In this document: positions 36,401 through 49,500 of the stretch, piece by piece
Layout: each line of letters begins with the position of its first letter
Position numbering within the stretch: position 1 is the first letter of the stretch
Assembly: GCA_050084515.1 (NCBI GenBank)
Contig: CM114274.1
Coordinates: 37,138,001 to 37,202,000 of the forward strand
Source: Blasia pusilla
Lineage: Eukaryota > Marchantiophyta > Marchantiopsida > Blasiales
Direction of reading: 5' to 3'
DNA: 64,000 nt
Notes under the pieces: model-generated
What the model was told of the DNA's origin: nothing
What the model saw: the letters and a program-made list of their open reading frames with translations, nothing else
Database searches by the model: none
Program-made: the position numbers and the translations under genes

Positions 36401-39400
36401 GGATATGGATTTCCTAGGAGTGTCTCGCGTACACCTTCAACGGGATGCCTAATGGTTTTGACCCTCAGGATTCCGGATCTTCAAGTGTCAACACATTGGC
36501 ATGAGGACGACAATCCCTCAAGATCTGGTCTTAGCAAAATTTCTGTAAGTCCCGATAGAATTTCAGTCTATCGAAAGATTGATCACTTTCCCAGAGGACA
36601 TGAAGTATATTCATGATGAGGATTCCTATTTCCTACTTGTAAGAGCTTTTGAAACATCTCAGGACGTTATTCTTGCCATTGCAGAGAACTTTTGTCATGA
36701 CCATGAAGTATGACTCTGCAAACGGGACATTCCAACTTACTTTTATGCCTACGAAAGCAAAGTCCTGGAGGAAGAGTTGCATTGCACCTGTATCCGTAGC
36801 AGTTGGGATGCCCATCAGGGACAGCCTTTTTACTTTTGCACCCCTATGTCTACCTAACTTAGCCACTCTCTGGCCAAATTCAGATGTTCGTCATCGCCCT
36901 TCCAGTGGCATATGTTAATCTTTTCTCTTGCTAATAGTGAAGACAGACAATGTAGACATTGCAGTTTAGAGTTTAGAGGTACTCGATTATAAATAGCACA
37001 ACCTTTTGACTGCAAACAACCATGAGAAAATAGAAAAGGTCTGAGATGGCCCTGTCCTGAGTTTGGGTGTAATGTTGTCTAGTGGGGACAAAGAGAATAT
37101 AGCTGAACCCCTTCCTCAGTGTGGTTCCCAGAGTGGAACATCTGAAACAGGTACTTTCTTGGAACCTCTGAGTCTTCGTTGGTTGTCACTTGTCTTGCCT
37201 GATATGGCACTGGTTGGTGGTGTAAGTAGAGTAATCTGAAGTCCAATGACACCTCTTGGACCCATATGGACAGTAATAAATGAGTTCATTCATTTCCTAG
37301 TTATGGTCCTCCCAAATTATGCAGAGTTTTTGTCTTCAAGTTATGCAGTCTCTATGGATACATCTGGACAGCAAATTTGTTTTAGTTTTCATGGTTTTTT
37401 CTCCCTTGATAGTCTGTTATTTCATGATTATGGTGCTCTTAATTTCTGCAGAGTTTTTTGTCTTCAAGCTATATCGTCTTTATGGAGACATCTGGACAGC
37501 AAATTTGTTCTAATTTTCATGGTTTTTTCTATCTTGATATAGTCTGTTATTTCATGAGTGGCTCCTCCACTTTAGTGTCGTGTTTTATCATTGCAGTCTA
37601 AAACTTGGCCTATGGTTCTCCATGTCTGAAGAGGCAGGTTTATCTTCCATTTAGTCCCACTGTATCTCATTTCCAGGATTGGTGCAGTTTGTTGTTGAGT
37701 GTTTCTCGGTCTTAATATTTTGAAGCACGGGATATGAGGTCTTTCTCTCCTCTTAAGTGAAGGTTAGTCTTCTCTTGTTTTGAGCTTGAGTTATATTTTA
37801 TGGCTTCCTCTATGCTGTCCTTGCGTGTGAATTTTTTCATGCTCACCTTTATTGAGAAGTTATGGCACCAACCCTCTACTGCTATGGAATGACCTCTGAC
37901 CTCCAAGCTATTTTGTATGGACTCAATGGAGATCAAATCTTTGTGGAGATTACGCAGCTTGATGTCATCAGTAGGCTTCTGTTTGATTTGGTTAAGGAAT
38001 CCTTCCACTTCTTTCACACTGTGCTGCTCAGGATAGCAATGCAAAAGGTTGTTGCCTGATTCACTACAGTGATCTTAAAGGATTTTTTGCACGTGTCTCA
38101 GAAAAGAGAGGTGGTGCACAGGTACACTATCTCTCTTTCAAGGCTGTCTCATTATCCCTGTCACTGGACATGTTCAGGTTTTAATATGAATCAGGGTATT
38201 GTTCCGGGCATCTCGTGACTAGTGGACAAGGTGGGAGAAGAAGTGCAAATCAAAAAATTTAGTTGCATTTTTTAATGAGCTGTTTCCCCTCTGTTGTTTG
38301 CTGTCTTCCTGTCACAGGAGAGGGTATGATGTGGTGATGACAACCAGCCTTGCATCAGATGTGCCAGTTGGCTATTTTTCCTGGGCAGAGTACGACATAA
38401 TGGCTCCAGTGGCACGGAAAACGGAAGCTGGTATGGCTGCGGCTTTCATCTCAAACTGTGGAGCTCACAATTTTCGGCTGGATGCTCTGGAGGAGTTGAA
38501 GAGACAGAAAGTCACTATTGATTCCTATGGTCAATGTTTACGAACGCATGAAGGACGAGGTGGGTCTTATTTTCATGGCCTCTATTTTGTGTTCTTGTGA
38601 ATAAGTAATTATACTCCATAGTAAGATTTATGCTACATAGCCTCATCAGTCAAATGTGTTGTCATCTCATGAACTTGTTACAGATTGTTGTTTTGGAACC
38701 TAGAGATTCGTAACAGAGGAGTACTCCACTGTTGGGTGCAAGTTGGTTGAGACGTGAAGATTTTGGGTTCACTCGTAACGTATTCATGAATACATTATGA
38801 GTGAACCCAAAAGGTGATGTCATCAGCAACCTTCCCTTCCCTTGAGTTGCTTGGGGTTCAGATCTCAGGACCTCTTTGCCTACATGCCTATGGGATATTC
38901 CTAAGTCATTTCTAGATTAGAGCGCACATCTGGCAGACCAACCTCCATTAATTTTGTGAATACCTTTGTGGTTTGTTTGCTTGGGTTCGAGAGTCATGGT
39001 TTGACACTCTGAGTTTGGAAGTTTAGGAGGTTATGTCCAGTTTAGGCTCCCATAGCTTGGATGTGTCATGTCTCTTAACTTGCTGAATCCAATCAAATCG
39101 TCATGGGAATGTCTTCACCACTAAACGTGTGAAATGATACAATTATATATTTCACCTTTCTCAAAAGGAATCATCCAACCAAAAGTTGGAATCTGATCAA
39201 AGAGAATAGAGCTGCATGATGATTAAGGTCTCATCGAGCTTGGTTGAGGTTTGTGTCTTCTCAGAAATAGTAACAGGGTCATTGTTTCCAGTTCTGAAAC
39301 TTGGGCTTTTATTCTCTGCCAGTTGAATAGAATGTATGTATTTTTAGTGAGAGGGAATCAGAGTGTCTTGGGTTGTCTCTGGGAGTTCACAGTGACTTCA

Positions 39401-41448
39401 AAAACCTGAAACTGGGATGTCTAAATGATTGCATCTCAAAACTAAGTCCACATTGGAGCCTTTAGTGGAATGTCGATCTGGTAGAGAATTAGGGCTGTCT
39501 GTCTAGATGCCTTCGTCCGACAATGAATGCTCAGCTAAAGTATAGGGTTATTTTGTCTGCACATGATAAAATTGCAATCATTAACTGTCTTTCAAAGGCT
39601 TTGATGATGATGAAGCTTATGGTCAGTGTCAGTTAATGACTGATAATAAAGTGCCACAGGTGTGGACAAGTTGGAGACACTGAAACGCTACAAGTTTAGT
39701 CTGGCATTCGAGAACTCAAATGAGGATGACTACGTGACAGAGAAGTTTTGGCAGTCCTTAGTTGCAGGTAAGTTACTTTCTTAGTACCAGTTGGGTCTTC
39801 AGTGGTTTAATGAGGTTAAATAGTACAACTGGGGGTTTTCTTCTCTGGATTTGGTTGTGACTGAGAGGTATCTTGTTAACCTGGGATTGTGCCATACCCT
39901 GAATATAAGTAATGTATTCCAACTGAATAAATCAAACAGTTTGCAAATTGACAAACCCAAATTTTCTCGTTTTCCACTCTCAGCAATAAGTGATGATAGT
40001 CTGTGGGTACGACAGGTTCTATGCCTGTTGTGGTAGGCGCTCCAAATATTCAAAACTTTGCACCCGCCCCAAATGCTTTGCTACACATCAGTTCTCTGGA
40101 TGATGTGCCGGCAGTAGCCCGGCAGATGAGATATCTGGCATCAAATTTTACAGCTTACAATGAGACCTTGAGGTGTGTTCCTTAACTATATCTTCTCATT
40201 AGATTCTTTGTCTGTATCTAATCTTGGAACTGTCGTTTGGCAAAAGAGACCTTTAGACCTGATGTTTATTATGTATGTAGCCATCAAGATAAAACGTGAG
40301 TAGTTTGGCTTCAGCACGTCTCACCCAAATCTGACATGACATGATTTGGGTATGTTGTGGGAAAGTCTTTGTTGTGTGCCTGGGCCTAACTAAATTTCTC
40401 ATTGGTTTACCCAAGAATTGTTTTGTAGCCCCTCTAACCAGACTGAACCTGTACACTGTGGGCTGCTTGAAATCAGGTGGAAGTATGATGGACCATCTGA
40501 TGGATTCAAAGCGCTTGTGGACATGGCAGCAGTGCATTCTTCTTGTAGACTTTGTATACATCTAGCAACGAACACAAGGTCTAGGGAAGAGAAAGAACTG
40601 AAAGCAACTTCCAAACGTCCTTGCAAGTGCACTGACAAGGCTGGCATTGTGACATATCATTTATATGTGCGTGAAAGAGGGCGATATGACCTGCATTCAA
40701 TCTTCATGAGGTAATTAGCAATAGATTTTAGAGTTTTTTTAAAGTACAGAAAAGTACAGAAGTGTCTGCTGGTTTGTATTCCCTAAATGAAGTTGACCCC
40801 AGTGGGGCCTGCGCTCAAATTTCATTATAGAATTAACTATGTACTTAAGATTTGGTTGATAACTAAAGTATATTGTTGTTTACTTGGTGGTATTCTGGCA
40901 CGACATTAGTCTACTACATGTTCAGTGCAACTTAGAAGTCTCAGATATTTGCACATTTGATAATGCAAGAGGACTACATTAGCAGTAGTCGGGCCCGGTA
41001 GCTGTAGTAGTGTTCCATATCTGATGCTGTCCAATTAATTGGATAGCATGATAGGAACATCGGGTCAAATGCCTTCTGCAAACTCTATGATATATCTCTG
41101 CAATTTGCCCATGACTGTGATTTCTGCATCTACCTAGTAGGATATTCAGAGTACAGTTATCCTAATCTCTGATATGAACCTGCTTTTTGCAGGTCTGATG
41201 ATCTTACAGCTTCAGGACTTCAACTAGCAGTTCTTGGGAAGTTCAAATCTCTGAATCATGAACCAATTTGGTGGCACGAACGACCTCCAATTATTCGAGG
41301 TGATGGTACGCTGAAACTTTATAAGTTGTATCCTGTGGGCCTGAACCAACGAGATGCTTTATACTCCTCTCACTTAAACACCGACACTGATGTAAAAAGC
41401 TTCTTGGAGACAACCAAATGTCCTAAATTAGAAGCTATATTTGTCTAG
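33403..41448 (+). CDS. FUT11: Core alpha-1,3-fucosyltransferase (GT10)
   Basis: Seven exons join in frame with GT-AG introns: 33403-33798, 34445-34629, 38318-38559, 39660-39767, 40016-40172, 40477-40710, 41193-41448 (1578 nt, 525 aa). The enzyme transfers fucose from GDP-fucose to the innermost GlcNAc of N-glycans in the Golgi, the plant-specific core alpha-1,3 modification. A type II signal anchor is visible at residues 20-37 ([18 protein letters not shown]) after a basic N-terminus. The domain shows [19 protein letters not shown], the GT10 motif [20 protein letters not shown] (285-305), [11 protein letters not shown], and the C-terminal Cys motif SSCRLC seen in plant FucTA proteins. Arabidopsis FUT11/FUT12 are about 500 aa. 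The ATG at 33403 was chosen over the in-frame non-ATG extension upstream. No stops or frameshifts; apparently functional. Intron 2 is unusually long at 3688 nt. Confidence 0.95.
37303..37557. repeat. 127-bp tandem duplication in intron 2
   Basis: Two copies (37303-37429 and 37430-37557) share CATCTGGACAGCAAATTTGT and AGTCTGTTATTTCATGA and differ at scattered positions. Both lie in fucosyltransferase intron 2 and do not affect coding. Confidence 0.9.
38761..38812. repeat. 52-bp near-perfect palindrome in intron 3
   Basis: The arms at 38761-38786 and 38787-38812 match at 24 of 26 positions with no loop, starting TTTTGGGTTCACTC and centred on TTCATGAA. It lies about 200 nt downstream of exon 3 of the fucosyltransferase gene. 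Confidence 0.92.
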
Positions 41449-42400
41449 CCGGAACAGACTTCAAATCCACAAATATTCTTCCAGACTCCAAGTCAAGCAA
41501 GGATATACCCATTACTCAGACACACATTGCTGCAAGTTAACTATGGTTATCAAGTCACTCAGATTCAGACTCAAGCTGAAGGAGGTTTGCATCAAAGGGA
41601 AATTCAAGCTCGACAGTTCATGGAAACTAACCTCAATTGCACCCTAAGTGCAAGAGTAGCAGAAAACCTAAAGAAATGGTGTCAGTCTTGGGCCCGCATC
41701 TAAGTGCCTCGTGGCCACCAGGAATCACACAATCCTTTCAGATAATTATCACAGCAGGCACCGAAAGACCTGTCCTGTTGGCTCTGCATTTTGGGGTAGC
41801 TGGAATGGGGTAGTTTGTCGAAGACAAGTTTTGATCTATGGTGGGCTGTCAGCTTCCATTATCATTAGGCACGCTCAGGTGGACTGGGGTAATACAATTT
41901 ACTCCCGATTTTTCTCATGATTCGAATTAGTTAGATTGAAGATGGTAATCATCTTAACAACCGGTGCACCAACTATTGAGGGCATTTGTATTGTGCATAC
42001 ACGCCCATTTTTTTCTGGTTCGAACTTCTGAATAAGAGAATACAAAAGTGAGTAAGGCACTTTTTTGCAGGCTTGAGGGAAAGGTATCGTGTCTAGCTAG
42101 AGTTCTGCCGAGTTAATTCACGGAGTACAGTGACCATTCTGAAGAGTCGAATCATTAGGGTAAGTACCCGACTCTTTAAGCTCACGGTTTGGGTTGCTGG
42201 CGAAGGAACATCTCCTGGGCATTTCATGTATATATTGCGTGTTCGGCTCACTGCCCACTTGTGAAGTTGGGAATCTCCACTCATCATGTTGCAAAGTACA
42301 GTGGTTTAGCGGTTTGGTGTTGAAATCATTCGGCTGAAGCTTTCTTCTCAAACTCTACTTGAGATGTTAGCAATAACTCACCTGAGAACATAGTGCAGTC
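41449..42400. other. 3' flank of the fucosyltransferase gene; no gene seen
   Basis: Probable 3' UTR, then unassigned DNA. Two overlapping minus-strand frames (42093-42351) match no family. Confidence 0.4.
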
Positions 42401-42544
42401 GTCGCCTTCATACGCATACTACTTTCCAAACGGCCTAGCCGATTATTGGGGAGAAGTAATGGAATATTTATCTCATACGGTGGGCAGAATACACCAGCAT
42501 CCGTAACCTTGAGGGTGAAATGGAGAAGTGCACACTGGGTTGTG

Positions 42545-42613
42545 AATGGTCAGGTTGTGACGCGAAAGTGTTTCCCTTCCCGTGTAATACTTTCACGTCA
42601 CATCCTGACCATT
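42545..42613. repeat. 27-bp inverted repeat, 15-nt loop
   Basis: AATGGTCAGGTTGTGACGCG at the left (42545-42571) pairs with 42587-42613 at 24 of 27 positions. The hairpin size would suit a small MITE remnant or a foldback transcript. Confidence 0.88.
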
Positions 42614-42957
42614 ATAGAGTTAAACTCTCGTGACGCCGACCTAACTATCCGGACCCCCTTTTCCCTCAGCCCGTGTTAACATTGTTCTGCCTCCCTATTT
42701 CTTCATCCCACTGTCGCAGAGACGAAGGCCGATTCATACTCCTGTAATGATCTCCCGTCCGTAGACAGTGCACGTTCCACTCTCCGTGTGCAGCGGGGGA
42801 CAATGCCGAATTGCCTCTGTTCCAGATACAAATCTTCAAACGTGAACTGGCCTTTCAGTTCTGTGGACAGGACCATTTTACAACAAATTTTGGGCGACGC
42901 CACAGCGTTTCCCTCGTCAGATCCCCGCGGGATTATTAAGGGCTGTCATAATACCCC

Positions 42958-43269
42958 CTATCCGGGATTTTAGTGTCTCCGGATAGCGACTGGCCGGATC
43001 TCGAACGGGTAGTTCCCGAGCTACCCGTTTTGGCTCCCGGGAAGAATCATTCCCGCCCTGTTCTAGGGTATCCCGTGGATTTAACGCTGGCAACTGACAT
43101 ACGCGGGCCGGAACAAAACTACAGCCCCCTCCTCTTCCGGGAGAACTCGAACGCAACTGACATACGCGGGCCAGAGCAAAACTATAGCCCCCTCCTCTTC
43201 CGGGAGAATTCGAACGCAGTGACTTCCCGGGCCGGCCCCCGTAACCCGGACGATTCGAGATCCGGATAG
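42958..43269. repeat. GC-rich island with inverted ends
   Basis: CTATCCGG at 42958-42965 pairs with CCGGATAG at 43262-43269, and CCGGATCTCGAA at 42994-43005 pairs with 43254-43265. Inside lie the 63-bp tandem repeat and a CGGGTAG/CTACCCG foldback. This suggests a small TIR-type element, but no target duplication is certain. Confidence 0.4.
43091..43216. repeat. 63-bp tandem duplication
   Basis: Two units, 43091-43153 and 43154-43216, start CAACTGACATACGCGGGCC and differ at only a few positions, so the duplication is recent. Confidence 0.95.
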
Positions 43270-44927
43270 GTAGTAAATTGACACCCCCTATATGGTCAAA
43301 TCTACCTTTCTCCTACGGGTATCACTGTATCCTGTTCTAGTCGCCTAAGATGATCGCCGCGTATGCGTGTAAAATTCTTCCCGAATGATGGAGATCAACA
43401 ATTTTGTTTCAGTCCGTGAAGGTAAAGTGGAACTCATGCATTCGACGAAAAATGTGGGTGCTCTCCCCTCATCACGCCGCCGCGGGTTATCAGTGTATCG
43501 GAGCAGCCGAAGAGTCCTCAGATTCTTACAGCTCAAACTCCGGCGACGCGCGAGGGACGGTAACCCAGAGCTCCCGGTCATTATCACACCCAGCTAGCCA
43601 CAGACGAGTTCACTTTCGCAAAGTATCGCCCGAAATCCCCTGCTCGCGAACATCTATCATCCCGCAAACAAGTCAGGGTTCCTCGCGACAGAGTCGCAAT
43701 CGGCGGGAATCGATTGGTCGTAGAAAGAGACGGTGCCCCCTCGAGGTTACGGTCGGTGGCATGCTGATCGGGTGACGCGAGGCCGTTGCACGAGGCGGTC
43801 GACTGACTGGAGTCGAACGGGGTGAGGGATGCGAAGCAGGTTGCACTTTCTACTGTTGTGAAGACGAAGAAGAGGTTGGGTGATTGACTCACGTATACGA
43901 TGGATTGGAGGAAGTCACGTCTTCTTCTTGCGTCCGTAAGATCCGTTCTACCGGGTTCGGTTCCAAGTAGCCCCATGCCCTAATTGAATGATTATTAACC
44001 GGTGTGCTGCTTCCCTTTGACCTTTCAGAGGTGGGGGGAGAGAAAGTAATTACAAAGCACCGATTATAAAACATTTGGATAGGTTACATGGAGGGAGAAA
44101 CATTTGGGTGTCGTAACTAGTGTCACTAATGAATAATTCATATGTTTTTGTTGAACACCTTCTATTCTTACAATCTATCCTTTCTATCTTCACATTTTTT
44201 TCCAATCATGTCTTCACAAGTATATTGGATAAATTAGAATGGATGTCGGGGAAAGTTAAGTCGGAGGTCGATTTGGAATCTTGAGGTAGATTTTGGAGTC
44301 AGTTAGGGTCATGGAGGTAGATCCTCCTAGAATTGGTGATTAATATTTCATATTATTTATCATTAGTAATAGTATTAGCGCATTGCATAAGTACCTACTA
44401 TAAGGTAAACACAAGGTAGTGGGGAATGGAAAGCCAAACAAAAAGTTTTGGGGACTTAGCTTTACATCGGGTGGTATGGGAAAAGCAAGGAAAAAAACTC
44501 TAAATTCATTTTGGGCTCATCCTTGGGAGGTAGGTAACTTCTTTGGAATTTTCGGTCTACAATGTCTTATCCTTGTTTAGATGATACCTAGGGAGATACT
44601 CTATGGGTTAAACCAAAGTGAAGTCCACGAACTAAGGGGTTATTAGAGTTGTTCAAAGCTCGTCCGGAGTAACTCAAAACCGGGATGAAAAATAATGCCG
44701 CAAGGTGGTTGTGACGGTTTAAGAAGTTGATGATTGTTAGCAACCGTGTCAAGTCTCTGTGACTCCCAAAAGGGGACACAAGACTTATGGCTATCGTTGT
44801 GAGTGGCAAATGTGGCTTGTCCTTTCCTCCTAGGGAAATAGTGGTGACTCTTATCTATATGGACAATTGTTGTGCTCTATGTCATGTGCATACACATCAC
44901 TACACAATCCACATTGGTGATCCCATC

Positions 44928-44930
<3 letters not shown>
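43270..44930. other. No supported gene
   Basis: GC-moderate to about 44050, then AT-rich. Overlapping short frames on both strands (43345-43976) show no recognisable domain. Confidence 0.45.

Positions 44931-44932
<2 letters not shown>

Positions 44933-44998
<66 letters not shown>
44933..44998. repeat. (AG)n microsatellite
   Basis: About 33 AG units. The 3' flank (TTCTCAAGCCATCTTTATGATG) is repeated in inverted form at 46415-46458. Confidence 0.97.
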
Positions 44999-45002
<4 letters not shown>

Positions 45003-45110
45003 CAAGCCATCTTTATGATGTTGAGCCTTTGGCTAGGATTTGGTATGAGCTTCTGTGACGTGATGTTATGATGTAGATTCAAGACTCGAGTTCACTATGT
45101 GAGTTGTTTT
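44996..45110 (+). repeat. Dispersed repeat adjoining (AG)n, copy 1
   Basis: The text CTCAAGCCATC...TGTTGAGCCTTTGG and GATGTAGATTCAAGACTCGAG recurs on the opposite strand at 46310-46458. Both copies abut a purine microsatellite. Confidence 0.75.
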
Positions 45111-45289
45111 TACTTCAATTTTTTTGTGTTGTCTTGGTATATATGCGTGAGTCTATTTTTATTATGTATGTAGATCTACATGTGTGTTGGGAAGAACTCT
45201 CCCCCCAAAGTATTTTAGAAACGATAACTTTCGCACATAGTTTAGCAGATAATCATTGACTTTGTCAATGCGTCACTTGGGCCAAAATA

Positions 45290-46130
45290 TCAAAAGTTGT
45301 TCGCACTCCTCTGCAATTCCCCGCTCGTATCCCACAACGATGAAGAGATCTCCGCACCTACCATGGCATGTTTCTCTGTGAGACTATCTGCTACTCATAT
45401 GTCCTCTGCATATGCATTCCCGTCAAAAAACTCTCTTAGCCAGCTAACACTACTCGTGAATGTTGCCAAGGTGGTCACTATGTCATCTTATGGACCACCA
45501 CTACTCCTTGTAAACCATATAGGTAAATGACTTACTCCATCACTTGATCACCACCCTCGCCGATAACCAACCGTCTCCTCCAAAAAATTGAGGATAAAAC
45601 CAATGGAACATAACACTATATTTCCTACTAACTCATCGTGCGACTCTCCTAGTGTCGTAATTGCACCATTTGAAACACGCTCTGGATAGAGTTTGACAGC
45701 TAACTCTTGTCGAGTCATGAACTGTGTGGATAACACATCCCCCAATGAGGTTTGTATCTGAAAGGGACATTGCTCAATGTTGCCTTTTTGTAACTCCAAC
45801 ACTAAACACGCCGCCTCATCTTTGTCCAACGCATCTAAGTCCGTTGTGACTCGTAGACCAAAAAAATTGAAACAACGTAAATCCCATATCTTGGATGACC
45901 ATCCTCCACAAGGCCCTAGACTGTCACATGCAACCCTACGTCTAGAGCATCATATAATACCTTGGCACTGACGCGTCTAATGGCCCACTTGCCTACGTTT
46001 AGACCCCTCCTAACTAGGTGCCTTTACCTGGCATATACGTTCGAGGCTCTATCGATGCTAGCAGCTCCGTGCTTGACCTAACCCAATCCGCATCTTTCCG
46101 TTACCTGTTTTGACCCCAAGTCCATGGCTA
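45290..46130 (-). pseudogene. Possible decayed coding remnant, unidentified
   Basis: A minus-strand frame at 45829-45548 encodes 93 residues including VLELQKGNIEQCPFQIQTSL and LYPERVSNGAITTLGESHDEL, which look protein-like. It lies between the inverted (AG)n-linked repeats. The family was not recognised, and it may be a transposon remnant or chance. Confidence 0.25.
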
Positions 46131-46309
46131 ATTCTCTCGGCCTGCTTATCTATGCAACCTTGATCTATTTTTCCTTCGAAACAAAAGAAAACAGAACATA
46201 TGCACACAAGCCTCTCGACATGCTCTTGACCGAAGAAACCCAGCTATCCACATCCATGCAAGAAATTTCCCTTGCCCTCCAACATCTTTCTTATGTAAAA
46301 GTGGAGTAA

Positions 46310-46569
<260 letters not shown>

Positions 46570-46599
46570 AGAGAGGCCAACGCACAAAAATTACCAAGG

Positions 46600-49500
46600 C
46601 ATTGTTGGGTCCTTCCAGTGGTTAGCTCACCTAAAATAGCAAAAGAGGGGAATTTTCCTAAATGAAATTCCCAAGATAATGGAGTTATCGCCAACCTCAT
46701 CCGATACATGAAGACGAAGTTATGCCTAAACACCTAAACATCCTATTGACCCTCTACACCATAGACAAGGTAGAACTCTACATGTCGACTAATTAAGATA
46801 TGACATCTACTATTAAGCTTTGAACGGCCCTATTAAGATCCTAAAGAGTTCTTTTTTAAATAGCTAAAAGGTGATTGCCATATCCTTGTTGGGATTATGT
46901 GAGTATGCTATGATCGCGAACTTGGCAACTTCCTATGATTTTTTTCTTTTTTCTTTGGAAAGAACATAATGATTGATTAAATGCCACAAGTGCAACATCC
47001 AACAAGGATAGAAGTTGATCCCACACAAGGGCATGGACTATGGACATGCTTGATTCTTTCTTCTCTTCTTCAAAGATTTGGTACATATTTTCAATTTTCT
47101 GCATAGACACACATTCATTATATTTGTCTTTGTTTTATCCTCCATTACATGAGTTAATTTGCACAAGAAATATTTGGGTATCTCATTGATAAGTATTGAA
47201 TTCAAAGGAACCATTCAGAAATTTAAAAAATTGGGAAATTTGTAACTCTTTAAATTTCTTTTGAGAGAAAAAATTACATATACTATGAGTGCAATTCTTA
47301 CATCCCCAAAATTTCATGAAAAATGTTAGCATCCAACTTGTGCAACTTGGAAAGTTATGTATTTTGACTATCTTAAAAAATTTAATTTAAAGCTTTTTAC
47401 GTTCAATTGGTTTTATCGCATAATTAGAATCCTCCTAATTTAATAAAATTTTATGACCTTTGGTAAGGATAATTAATTTCCTTGTTTCTTACAATTTCAA
47501 TATGACCGTAAATTTAAGAATAATTACTATGAATGATATCGTTATGTATGGCCTTTCATAATCCTAGTTGAATTCTTCACGTCCACAATATTCTTATATA
47601 TTCTTAACATTGTGAGACAATCTTCTATGTTTTCAACAAACTAATGATCTTAAACTTCCTACTGTATGGGTGATGTAATCATTTTAATCAAGAACTAGAA
47701 TTTTATTTGTCAAATCTAGACTATTAAGAGAGGAGTGGTTCTCACCTGGCAACACACAAGAATTCACCACGTGTCGTTTTAATCATGGACATTCAGGTAG
47801 GGGGGATTCAAGTAACAAAATGGGTCGGAAGTTAGGTACTGTGGAGTGGACCCGCACGTATAGGATTAGGCACTTTGGAATGGAGTGGACCGTGCATCAC
47901 ACACGGTCCCCTCAAGGATCCTAACTAATATCTTTTATTGCATGATTCATCTAATAATTTCACATATGTACATTTAATAATAAATACATAAACGGATGTA
48001 AAGAAATGATATGCCATATGCCTTCAAGATATTTAAATCAATAGACGGCATATTCACAAATCAAACTTCAATTTTTATAATAATATTTATCTAACAATCC
48101 TACCTAAGGATCTTTTGAATGGGCGCAATAATTTTCGATTTTTTAATATGAATCTTTTTCTAGTTTTATACTGCCAAAAACTTTCTTCTCCAATTGTGGT
48201 CTACCGAAATTTCATCCGTGCGTTCTTCTTCACCAAAAAGTGCGTGTATGCTTTTCGCCAAATCTTTTTGGATTTTCTAATAAATCACATGTGATTCATA
48301 AAAAAAAATCCAAATATTTCCCAATTATTTTACGTGCACTGGTTTGAATTTCCCATGTTCATGAGACTATCAAAGTGGTGCACATTAAATAATTTGCTTG
48401 GAGTACTTACGACCAGATGAGACCAAGTTGGCACAATTCTACAACAAGGTCATTCCAAGTATATATCTTAAAGCCAAATCCATCAACTCTAATGGAGAGG
48501 ACAATTCTTTTATATATCTATAAAATATTCGAATGACACACGAGAGCATTTTTCTCCATTCTTCCATATCTTATCCACTGAAATGCTAATAATAGACTTA
48601 GTAAAGAGATAAGAATTTTAAAAGTACTGAATATTATTTAAAACTACTTTCTGCATATTTTCGTAAACTTGGAGCGGATGGCAATAAATATATTTAAATC
48701 CGCGAAGAAAAACACAGACAGTATAAAGTATCGTAAAACAAAGTCAGACCGAAGGTGGAAATAAGCTCGGAAAGAAGGTGTACGCTTTAGGCCATATATT
48801 TTTATGAATTTACGCTCAATAAATACAAAATAAATATTAATCAATAAATAGAATTATATTATTGCGCAAAAGAACTGAAAGAAGACTTGAATGAAGAAGC
48901 TCTCACATTCCCGATAAAGATATCCTCCAGATTCCGAATCCAATACCGGTTGCCGGTTTCCCAGCCCTCACTTATGACGGAATTATGTTTCTGTGTTGGG
49001 CCACCTGAGGACGCACCCATTAATGAGGTGTATCCAGAGAGACCTTCATAGAACCTTCTTGACGAATCCGCACAAGCGAAAAGATGACAAAAGAAACGCA
49101 GAAACGACAAAGGCCCCATTTCCTTATTTTAAAATTCTTTCCCCTCAAGGGCTGTGCCGCGGCCCCAGGGGCAGCCTGCCAAAAAGAATGAATTCAATGT
49201 GCCCTGACTCAGATATGTGTGTACGGCGGATCATTGTTTTACGCGTTTACACATAAAAAAGCCTTTCTGACGACCTACCCGTACTCGGCAATCCAGTACG
49301 GGACGGGCAGCAATAACATCCGTGACGGCGACGTCAACTGCCGTCTCCAGCGACTGTGCCACGATTCGACGGTGTACCCTTTCCTTTCCTTTTTTATTAT
49401 ATTATAATTTCCTTCTCGCGTATTGTTTGGAATTCACGGAGAATAACTACATCGCGTCGTGTTTCCCCATCCTCTCGTCTTCTCCCCGGCAGGCGGAGGT

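Noticed and set aside
43091-43216. Short direct repeats as a CRISPR-like array
   Set aside because: Two contiguous units without spacers in a plant nuclear context; a simple tandem duplication.
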